Of a stretch of 21,778 nucleotides of DNA, positions 1-6,119 are shown in pieces. The stretch spans positions 1 to 21,778 of the forward strand of contig JAUYJH010000006.1 of the NCBI GenBank assembly GCA_030688705.1, written 5' to 3'. Below the pieces are notes generated by a model. It worked only from the letters and a program-made list of their open reading frames with translations, did not search any database and was not told the origin of the DNA. Origin of the DNA: Deltaproteobacteria bacterium. GTDB lineage: Bacteria > UBA10199 > SPLOWO2-01-44-7. The translations under genes were made by a program, and so were the position numbers. The first letter of the stretch is position 1; each line of letters opens with the position of its first letter.

Positions 1-356
1 ACCTCCACCTGCCGCTTGTATCCATCGTGCCAATCTTTGTCGAGCTCGGTAATGCGCTCGTCCTTGCTCGTCGCTTTGTAGTCCACGACCATAAGTTCCT
101 TCTTCGATGTTATCCAGACGTCATCTATCCCGCCGCAGACCGTGAGACCCGTAGAATGTTGGTGCACAACGCCGCCTTTAAGCGCATCGCGCCAGCCGTC
201 CATCCTTGCGTCGTCGAAAGGGACGGCATCTACGCCGTAAGCTTTCATCAAGGGGTGCGCCGTTTTATGCGCGCGATGCACATCGAATTCTTTTTTGAGA
301 AGTGCATCAACGGCCATATTGAGGTTGAGGGAGGCAGTGAATGCGCTCCCAACCAT
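1..356 (-). CDS. PD-(D/E)XK nuclease-like protein, N-terminally truncated, runs off the left edge
   Basis: The minus strand reads about 118 codons from an ATG at 356 to the window edge. The product contains AVDALLKKEFD, then GGIDDVWI, then ELMVVDYKATSKDE, which fits the core of a RecB/Cas4-like PD-(D/E)XK nuclease: the GGIDD Asp and the D-x-K of VVDYKA are the expected metal and catalytic residues. From family memory, relatives carry about 40-50 more N-terminal residues with a cysteine-containing segment (SRSKIDLF...CPRCFYLD-like). Here the frame stays open upstream only as unrelated residues and reaches a TAA at about 459-461 without another ATG. The gene therefore looks 5'-truncated, possibly a remnant. 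Such proteins are common in candidate phyla radiation genomes, so transfer is possible. The 3' end is outside the window. Substrate unknown. Confidence 0.62.
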   Translation of the reverse strand, partial: MVGSAFTASLNLNMAVDALLKKEFDVHRAHKTAHPLMKAYGVDAVPFDDARMDGWRDALKGGVVHQHSTGLTVCGGIDDVWITSKKELMVVDYKATSKDERITELDKDWHDGYKRQVE

Positions 357-373
357 GTACCAGATGAGAAGGG

Positions 374-402
374 ACAAATTAACTCTGATACAGGGACAAA
401 AA
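374..402. repeat. Twin GGGACAAA motifs, possible insertion-sequence end
   Basis: GGGACAAA occurs at about 372-379 and again at about 394-401, 22 bases apart, with an AT-rich stretch after it. Repeated short motifs at this spacing resemble transposase-binding sites at the ends of IS21- or IS481-type elements. The pair lies exactly where similarity of the neighbouring nuclease gene to its family stops. No transposase gene is visible, so this is an inference only. Confidence 0.25.
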
Positions 403-478
403 TGAAAAATTTGTGGAGATATAGTGGAGAAATTGGGTTACAAATTATGCGGCTAGGCGTAACTCATTGAAATCTTTG

Positions 479-552
479 TCGGAGTGCGGGGATTTGAACC
501 CCGGACCTCTTGCTCCCGAAGCAAGCGCTCTACCAGGCTGAGCCACACTCCG
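479..552 (-). tRNA. tRNA-Pro (anticodon CGG)
   Basis: The reverse complement folds as a full cloverleaf. The acceptor stem pairs CGGAGTG with CACTCCG. The D arm is GGCTCAGCCTGGTAGAGC-like, the anticodon stem is CTTGC/GCAAG around the loop TTCGGGA, and the T arm contains GGTTCAAATCC. Loop position 34-36 is CGG, which reads the proline codon CCG. The discriminator base is A at 479. CCA is not encoded (the next bases are CA), so the end must be added after transcription. The upstream side (553 onward) carries a dispersed repeat. Confidence 0.95.
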
Positions 553-699
553 TAACTACAATATCCAAACTCCAATATCTAAATCCCAAACAAATTCCAA
601 GCATCAAATTTCAATGCTCCAAACGGTTGTTTGAAATTTAAAATTTGGAAAATTGGGATTTGTTTAGGATTTTGGATTTCGAATTTAGGATTTGATTTT
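553..699. repeat. AT-rich inverted repeat between tRNA-Pro and terC-like gene
   Basis: This gene-free stretch is built of two imperfect inverted arms. The left arm (about 576-613) has the pattern TCTAAATCCCAAACAAATT, and the right arm (about 630-667) reads as its approximate reverse complement with GGGATTTGTTTAGG. Positions 567-611 recur with about 41 of 45 identities at 19908-19952, next to another tRNA gene. The right arm touches the stop codon of the membrane-protein gene at 700, so it could also serve as its transcription end. Short ORFs here are low-complexity translations of the repeat. Confidence 0.6.
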
Positions 700-1392
700 T
701 TATTCCAATTCTTTTGGCAATTCGTGTTTTGGCAGGCGTTTTTTCGGTTTCCAGAGCATGCTGGCCGCAAAAATGATCGCCATCACGCTCCAGAAAAGAG
801 CCGGGTGCATGATATGGGGAAAGCCCGCGATTTCCTCTTGGGCTGTCATGATGGCCAGTTTTAATCCTATCCAGCCGACCAAAATATAGGCCCCTTTTTC
901 GAGTCCCGGGAATTTGTCGAGGAGTTTCAAAAAACCACCAGCGACAAACCGCATGGCGATAATTCCCATAATGCCGCCCAAATAAATGATCCAAATTTTG
1001 TTCGACATGGCGACCGCCGCCAGAATGGAATCGATCGAAAAAACAATGTCGGTTAGTTCCACCACCATCACGGTTTTCCAAAAACCCATTCTTTTTCTTT
1101 TTTGGATATCTTCTTTGTGGGCATCTCTGCTTGCAAGGTGCTGGATGGAAATAAACAAAAGATACGCGGCGCCTAACACCTTAAAATACCAGGCGTTGAT
1201 CAGCCATGTGGCGATGAGAATGCAGATGATCCGAAAGACAAACGCCCCGGCAATGCCGTACCGGAGCGCTTTTTTCCTTTGCGCGCCGGGGAGATGTTTC
1301 ACCAAAACAGCCAATACCAGCGCGTTGTCGGCGGAAAGAAGCCCTTCAAGCAGGGCCAAACTAAAAATAGTGGCAACATCATGCAAAACCAT
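700..1392 (-). CDS. TerC family integral membrane protein
   Basis: A 230-residue hydrophobic protein of the TerC/YjbE family. It shows the two family signatures: LEGLLSADNALVLAVLV near the N-terminus (about residues 14-30), and VVELTDIVFSIDSILAAVAMS (about residues 110-130), each with acidic residues buried in membrane helices. About seven membrane segments can be seen and length is normal. Members act in the inner membrane in metal-ion homeostasis (Mn2+ export for YkoY/Alx-like relatives) or are linked to tellurite resistance; which applies here cannot be told. The C-terminus is basic, then PKELE. The start ATG at 1392 lacks a clear Shine-Dalgarno. It stands divergent from the gene at 1460, with 67 bases between. 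No ter operon partners are present, which argues for a metal-homeostasis role over tellurite resistance. Confidence 0.9.
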   Translation of the reverse strand: MVLHDVATIFSLALLEGLLSADNALVLAVLVKHLPGAQRKKALRYGIAGAFVFRIICILIATWLINAWYFKVLGAAYLLFISIQHLASRDAHKEDIQKRKRMGFWKTVMVVELTDIVFSIDSILAAVAMSNKIWIIYLGGIMGIIAMRFVAGGFLKLLDKFPGLEKGAYILVGWIGLKLAIMTAQEEIAGFPHIMHPALFWSVMAIIFAASMLWKPKKRLPKHELPKELE

Positions 1393-1459
1393 GATCGCGG
1401 AGGGCTAGCATTTTTACGCATCCTTGCCAAATCGAAATTTTTCTGGTTCTTATCCGGCG

Positions 1460-2428
1460 ATGGGGGAGAATAAGTTTATAAAACTCGAAGAGGCTCTTGA
1501 CCGCCTGCAGACAAAGTGGCCCAAGCCTTTGCCGCAAGAGGTTGAAAAAATTTTTCACGCGGCAAAAAAAACCATCGATGGTTTGAAGAGGGATCTGGCC
1601 AAAAAAACAAAAACCAAAAGGGCCGTGAGCGGAGGGAAAAACTCTTTCGATTTTGTCGCCTCGATTCACGAGGTGCTCAAAGCCCATGATCTTTTGTTTT
1701 TGAGCCGCCAGCTCACCTATCACGTGGTGACCATGTCGGATTTGCCGCAGGCCTTTGGCAGCAAAGAAGAGGCCCTCTCCATTTTGACCGAACTTTTGGC
1801 CATCAGCACCAAGCAGGCGCTCTTTGGCTCCAAGCTGGAAATTCAGGTGAAACAGCTGAATCTCAAAGAGGGGGCTTTTGTTGAAACCCGTTTTGTCTAC
1901 GGGGGGAAGCCTCTGACCGACCTGGACCGCCAGCAGATGCTGGAAACTTTTTACGGTGCGGCGGAAACCGGGGGGGACAGCGCCGGTTTGGCGGTTGTGA
2001 GAAGCACACTGCGGAGTCTGGGGGGGCAATTGTGGATTGAATTTCCCAAAGAAGATGTGGTGGCCCTTACCTTTTACTGGCCCGCCTTTGATATTTCCAA
2101 ATCGGGAAGGGCGCCGAACACGGGGACTTATAAATACGATATCACCTTGGTCGATTACGCCAAAATCCGCCAGCGCTTTGGCGTGGAGCGTTCCAAAAAA
2201 CTGGTGGGGCTTCTGGAACAATTTGTCAAATCCCTTGTTCGTTACCCAGTCGATATGGTGATCTCTTTTTCGGAAAAGGGGATCATCAGCGCCATTTATG
2301 AATCACAGGAGGGCGCCGCCTCCTCCGTGGCGACGCGGATATCCCAACGGCTGAAAAAGGAGAGCTTTCGTTTGGGGAGCAAAAGGGTGACGCCGAGCTT
2401 TCGCTATCAACTCACCTTTCTGGCATAG
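1460..2428 (+). CDS. Protein with degenerate HATPase-like and GGDEF-like regions
   Basis: A 322-residue protein that I do not recognise as a named family. A basic helical N-terminus (residues 1-60) leads to residues about 90-210, which read like a histidine-kinase ATPase domain: a helix ELLAISTKQAL where an N-box would be but without its Asn, then AGLAVVRSTLRSLGGQLWIE, like the G2 box (GLxLvrxixxxhGG). Residues about 225-300 resemble a GGDEF fold: VDYAKIRQRFGVERSKKLVGLL matches the 'dFKxiND..Gh..GD..L' helix, and the signature loop has no GGDEF. Both domains therefore look catalytically dead and may be regulatory or scaffolding. No membrane segment or phosphoacceptor domain is seen. The ATG at 1460 is preferred; a TTG at 1424 would add 12 residues. 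The stop directly abuts the next gene's start, so the two are coupled. Confidence 0.6.
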   Translation: MGENKFIKLEEALDRLQTKWPKPLPQEVEKIFHAAKKTIDGLKRDLAKKTKTKRAVSGGKNSFDFVASIHEVLKAHDLLFLSRQLTYHVVTMSDLPQAFGSKEEALSILTELLAISTKQALFGSKLEIQVKQLNLKEGAFVETRFVYGGKPLTDLDRQQMLETFYGAAETGGDSAGLAVVRSTLRSLGGQLWIEFPKEDVVALTFYWPAFDISKSGRAPNTGTYKYDITLVDYAKIRQRFGVERSKKLVGLLEQFVKSLVRYPVDMVISFSEKGIISAIYESQEGAASSVATRISQRLKKESFRLGSKRVTPSFRYQLTFLA

Positions 2429-4000
2429 ATGAAGATACAATTCCTCGCCATTTACGCCCCCGCCATTTTGCGCAATCTTTTATTTTTCGCGCATGACGGT
2501 CTTTGGGGGGTGAGGCATTTGAACCGCCTGTTCGGAAGGCTCGAACTCTACTTGGGGTGGGGACGCGACATTTTTTTAATCCCATTTTCTTTGTATGTTT
2601 TCGGCCGCCGCGTCTGGTTTTTTTTCGCCTTCGACGATCCTTTTTTGTGGCCGTGGGAAATTCTGTTTTTGGGGCTGGCCCTTTATTCCCGATGGTGGCG
2701 CTGGCACGGGCTTTCGCCTCTGCATGAATTTGCAAGACGCAACCCCGCCGCGCATCCTTCCGAATTTTTCGGACATCTCTACCGGCGCTTGGGCGTTTTG
2801 CCGCACCGGGTTCCGGTGAAGGCGGCACGGGTGATCGACCCCGCGCATGTCGATTTTAGGCGGGGCAAAGATCCCAAAAAAAGTTTTTGGCTTCTTTTGT
2901 GCGGCATTTACGACACTTTTATTTTCGCCACGCTCGCCTTCAAAGCCTTCCGATGGAAATTAAGAAACGCCAAAGAGGTCTCCAGCGGTTTGTCAACCAT
3001 CTGGGCTTCACGGTTGGCGCAAGTCGCCCGCATGGAGGTTATTACGGAGCGGTCGGCGGCCGCGGATGCCATCAAAGCGGGCAAAGAAATCTACGCCATC
3101 AATCACAAAAGTTTTTTCGATTTTTGCCTGGCGCCTTATGCCTACATGAAGCTTAAAAAAGACGGGAGCGCCGCGAGTTTTATCCCCCGCATCATGGTGG
3201 CGAAGGATCATTTCAAGGATAATTTCTTTTTGTACAAGATTGTCGGCTTTGGCCAGATGCTCGAGGCTTGGGGGATGATTTTTGTCGATCGCAAATCGAA
3301 AGAGCCGAACAAGGCGCGGCGCTCCGTGGCCGAAACAGCGAGAAAAATATTGGCCGGCGATCTTGCTTTTTCCATTTATCCGCAGGGGACCAGGGCGCTG
3401 GGGCAGTTGTGGCGTGACGGCTCCCGTTGGGACGCCGGCTATTTTTGCGTGGGGAAGGTAAAGCGGCTGAAGCAAGAGATGGGGCATCTTAAAAAGGGGG
3501 TCGCCTATATCGCGGTGGAGACGGCCTCGGCCCTGGCCAGGCATAATGCTTCGGTGCCGGTTTATGTTGTGCCGGTCGGGATGGAAGGGATAGGGACGGC
3601 TTGTCCCTCGGGGTCTTTGAGGGTGCAAACGGAGACCCGGGTTGTCATTCGCCTGGGAGACCCGATTGTGGTGGAACCAACGGCCAAGGTGGAAGATGTG
3701 TTGCGCAGTGTCGATGCGGTGTTGCAGAGGATTTTGGATGTGGCGACCCGTTTGGAGCGCCGGTTTTTTACCGATTTACACGACATTGTGGATGCCCGCG
3801 GCGTGGATGAAGTGGCGGTGGCGTTGAAAGAGTGGCGCAAGGACAAAAATTATATCGTTTATGTGATTTTGGATTGCATCTACGCGTTGCCTCCCAAATT
3901 TTGGCACGGTTTCTTGACAGAGTTGGCCAATCTTTTGCGCCACGAATGCACCCGTGAAGAACTGGTTACTTTGCGCAACAAAATCGCCGATTGCTTTTAA
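2429..4000 (+). CDS. PlsC-type acyltransferase with long N-terminal membrane region
   Basis: A 523-residue protein. The middle carries the lysophospholipid acyltransferase motifs: NHKSFFD (residues 225-231, the NHx4D catalytic motif), GMIFVDR (282-288), YPQGTRA (317-323, motif III), and a VPVGMEG segment matching motif IV. These proteins transfer acyl chains to lysophosphatidate or related acceptors at the inner face of the membrane. The N-terminal 190 residues are unusual for PlsC. They hold several aromatic-rich hydrophobic stretches (about 48-66, 74-86 and 153-171), suggesting a membrane anchor. The C-terminal 100 residues are helical and unassigned. The ATG follows the previous stop TAG with no gap, so translation is likely coupled. 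The end overlaps the convergent rpe stop by 4 bases. Acceptor substrate unknown. Confidence 0.8.
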   Translation: MKIQFLAIYAPAILRNLLFFAHDGLWGVRHLNRLFGRLELYLGWGRDIFLIPFSLYVFGRRVWFFFAFDDPFLWPWEILFLGLALYSRWWRWHGLSPLHEFARRNPAAHPSEFFGHLYRRLGVLPHRVPVKAARVIDPAHVDFRRGKDPKKSFWLLLCGIYDTFIFATLAFKAFRWKLRNAKEVSSGLSTIWASRLAQVARMEVITERSAAADAIKAGKEIYAINHKSFFDFCLAPYAYMKLKKDGSAASFIPRIMVAKDHFKDNFFLYKIVGFGQMLEAWGMIFVDRKSKEPNKARRSVAETARKILAGDLAFSIYPQGTRALGQLWRDGSRWDAGYFCVGKVKRLKQEMGHLKKGVAYIAVETASALARHNASVPVYVVPVGMEGIGTACPSGSLRVQTETRVVIRLGDPIVVEPTAKVEDVLRSVDAVLQRILDVATRLERRFFTDLHDIVDARGVDEVAVALKEWRKDKNYIVYVILDCIYALPPKFWHGFLTELANLLRHECTREELVTLRNKIADCF

Positions 4001-4647
4001 ATGGCCCCCTTCATCTGCGAGAGGGTTTTTGCGTAGTCTTGGGTGTGGAAGAGGCCGGAGCCGGAGACGAAAATGTCGGCGCCGGCCTTGGCGAATCGGG
4101 CGATGTTTTCGGCTTTTACGCCGCCGTCGACTTCGATGGGGACATTCAAGTTCTTTGACGCCAGATATTTTTTAAGTGCCGCGATTTTTTCCAAAGTTCC
4201 ATCAACAACCGATTGCCCTCCAAAACCGGGGTTCACCGTCATCACCAAAATAAAATCGGCCAGTTCGCAAAAGGGGAGGAGTTTTTCAAGCGGTGTCGGC
4301 GGGTTGATGACGGCCCCCGCCTTGCACCCCAGTTTTTTGATGGCCGTCAGCAATGTTGCCAGATCGCAGGCCTCCACATGGACGCTGATCCAGTCGGCGC
4401 CGGCGTCTTTAAAGGGCCCGATGAATTGGCCCGGATTTTCGATCATCAAATGGCAATCGAGCGGTAATTTTGTGATTTTGCGCAAACACTTCACCAGCGG
4501 AGGACCCATCGTGAGATTCGGGACAAAGTGGCCATCCATGATGTCGACATGAATCAGATCGGCGCCGGCTTTTTCAACGGCGGCGATCTCTTCCCCAAGG
4601 CGGGAAAAATCCGCCGATAAAATGGAGGGTGCGATCTGTTTTTTCAT
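3997..4647 (-). CDS. rpe: Ribulose-phosphate 3-epimerase
   Basis: A 216-residue TIM-barrel enzyme interconverting ribulose 5-phosphate and xylulose 5-phosphate in the pentose phosphate pathway. It begins MKKQIAPSILSADFSRLGEE, typical of the family. Metal ligands and acid-base residues are present: H33 and D35 in HVDIMDGHFVPN, H66 in DCHLMIE, and D173 in EVDGGV. The NPGFGGQ phosphate loop segment follows residue 139. Length is normal. The start overlaps the fmt stop by 4 bases (ATGA type), so it is the last gene of the priA-def-fmt-rpe operon. Its stop overlaps that of the convergent acyltransferase gene, leaving no room for a separate terminator. Confidence 0.97.
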   Translation of the reverse strand: MKKQIAPSILSADFSRLGEEIAAVEKAGADLIHVDIMDGHFVPNLTMGPPLVKCLRKITKLPLDCHLMIENPGQFIGPFKDAGADWISVHVEACDLATLLTAIKKLGCKAGAVINPPTPLEKLLPFCELADFILVMTVNPGFGGQSVVDGTLEKIAALKKYLASKNLNVPIEVDGGVKAENIARFAKAGADIFVSGSGLFHTQDYAKTLSQMKGAI

Positions 4648-5570
4648 GTTAATAATATCCCCGTTTTTACCGGATGGCCTTTCAGAAAATCCGCCGTGCT
4701 CATCCTCTTTTTTCCCTCAAGCTGGACTTCTAACAGGCACAAACTCCCCTGTCCACAGGCAACCGTGATCCCTTGTTCATTGCCGGTCACCGTCCCCGGC
4801 TTTTGTTGCGTGTTTTCTTCAAGGGGCGCTGCCTCCAAAATTTTGAGTCTTTTTTTATCGATATAACAAAAAGTCCCGGGCCACGGATTGAACGCCCGGA
4901 TTTTATCGAAAAGTTTTGCCGCCGATTCTTCCCATTTTAAATGGCCATCTTCCTTAACCAGTTTTTGGGTCATCACCACTTTTTTGGAATCTTGCCCCTT
5001 TGCTTTGAGAGTTCCCTCTTGCAGGCCATCGAGCGTTTTCACCAAAAGTTGCGCGCCGATTTCGGCCAGGCGGATTTCCAATTGCACGGTTGTTTCAATC
5101 GGATCGACCGGCGTTTGGGCCTGCAGATAAATATCGCCCGCATCCATTTCTTCCACGAGCTTCATGGTGCTGACTCCTGTGACGGCATCGCCATTTAAAA
5201 TGGCCATTTGCACCGGAGAAGCACCCCGATATTTGGGGAGCAAAGAGGGATGCACATTCACAGCCCCATGGGGAACACTCCCTAACAGGCGCGTTGGCAA
5301 CAGTTTTCCGTAAGCCACCACCGCCAAACAATCGGGTTTCAACGCCAACAATTGCTGGAGAATTTCTTCCCCCTGCAGTTTTAAAGGCTGTAATAATTTC
5401 AGGCAAAGTTCGCGAGCCGCCGCGGCAACGGGGCAGGAGGTCAGTTTTTGCCCGCGGCCGGCCGGCCTGTCGGGCTGGGTAACCACGGCCAAAATTTTGT
5501 GGGCCGATTCGTGAAGAGCCTTCAAAGAAGGGATCGCAAAATTGTCGGAACCGAAAAATAGAATGTTCAT
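4644..5570 (-). CDS. fmt: Methionyl-tRNA formyltransferase
   Basis: A 308-residue enzyme that formylates initiator Met-tRNA using 10-formyltetrahydrofolate. The N-terminus MNILFFGSDNFAIPSL is the typical Rossmann start. The catalytic set is visible: N105 and H107 in NVHPSLLPKYRG and D143 in EEMDAGDIY. The C-terminal domain carries the RAFNPWPGTF segment that precedes the OB-fold. Length matches the family (about 310). It starts 2 bases after the def stop and overlaps rpe by 4 bases. Pairing with def is the standard arrangement: Fmt adds the formyl group that deformylase later removes. Confidence 0.97.
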   Translation of the reverse strand: MNILFFGSDNFAIPSLKALHESAHKILAVVTQPDRPAGRGQKLTSCPVAAAARELCLKLLQPLKLQGEEILQQLLALKPDCLAVVAYGKLLPTRLLGSVPHGAVNVHPSLLPKYRGASPVQMAILNGDAVTGVSTMKLVEEMDAGDIYLQAQTPVDPIETTVQLEIRLAEIGAQLLVKTLDGLQEGTLKAKGQDSKKVVMTQKLVKEDGHLKWEESAAKLFDKIRAFNPWPGTFCYIDKKRLKILEAAPLEENTQQKPGTVTGNEQGITVACGQGSLCLLEVQLEGKKRMSTADFLKGHPVKTGILLT

Positions 5571-5572
5571 TT

Positions 5573-6106
5573 CTAGAGTATTGCTTGTGGGTGGTGTTCC
5601 ATATGCTGATGTTTTTTTATCTTGTCCAAATATAATTTTCGTTTCAACCGGCTTGCCTTATCAATAATCAACTTGCCATCCAAATGGTCGATTTCGTGCT
5701 GAAGGCAGACGGCCAAAAGCTCTTCCGCATCGATCACGATCTCTTTTCCGCTTTTATCCAGTGCTTTTACCGTGACTTTTTGCGACCGTTTCATGATTTG
5801 CGAAAATTCCGGAATGCTCAAGCACCCCTCTTCCCACTCGATCGATCCGGAACGCTCTACAATCACCGGATTAACCAGTTGGTAGAGCTGACGGCCGCTT
5901 TCTTCCTGCTTCCAAACCGTGTCGATCACAATCACTCTTTTTAGGACATTCACCTGCGGAGCGGCAAGGCCGATGCCCGGGGCCGCATACATGGTTTCGG
6001 CCATCTCTTCCAACAGTTTTTGGATCTCTTTGGTGACCTTTTCCACCGGTTTGCAAACCGTTTTCAAGACCGGGTTGGGGTAGGTGATAATCGGCAAAAG
6101 ACTCAT
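5573..6106 (-). CDS. def: Peptide deformylase
   Basis: A 177-residue metalloenzyme removing the N-formyl group from nascent proteins. All three family motifs are intact: GIGLAAPQV (residues 44-52), EGCLSIP (93-99, with metal ligand Cys95), and HEIDH (137-141, with both His ligands and catalytic Glu). I chose the ATG at 6106. The AAGAGG ribosome site directly after the priA stop lies 9 bases upstream of it, whereas it is flush against the alternative ATG at 6115, which would add MTF. MSLLPIITYPNP is also the usual family start. It sits in the operon between priA and fmt. Confidence 0.96.
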   Translation of the reverse strand: MSLLPIITYPNPVLKTVCKPVEKVTKEIQKLLEEMAETMYAAPGIGLAAPQVNVLKRVIVIDTVWKQEESGRQLYQLVNPVIVERSGSIEWEEGCLSIPEFSQIMKRSQKVTVKALDKSGKEIVIDAEELLAVCLQHEIDHLDGKLIIDKASRLKRKLYLDKIKKHQHMEHHPQAIL

Positions 6107-6119
6107 AAAAGTCATCCTC

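Noticed and set aside
436..464. Terminator after tRNA-Pro (GTTAC/GTAAC stem)
   Set aside because: The stem is only 5 bp with a 19-base loop and no T-run on the minus strand.
27..470. 147-codon plus-strand open frame at the left edge
   Set aside because: The minus strand of the same DNA encodes a recognisable PD-(D/E)XK core (GGIDD, VVDYKA), while this frame shows no family pattern.
1424..1459. TTG start at 1424 for the HATPase/GGDEF-like gene
   Set aside because: No ribosome site; the ATG at 1460 is simpler. The TTG overlaps a TTGCCA that could be a -35 box, but no -10 follows at the right distance.
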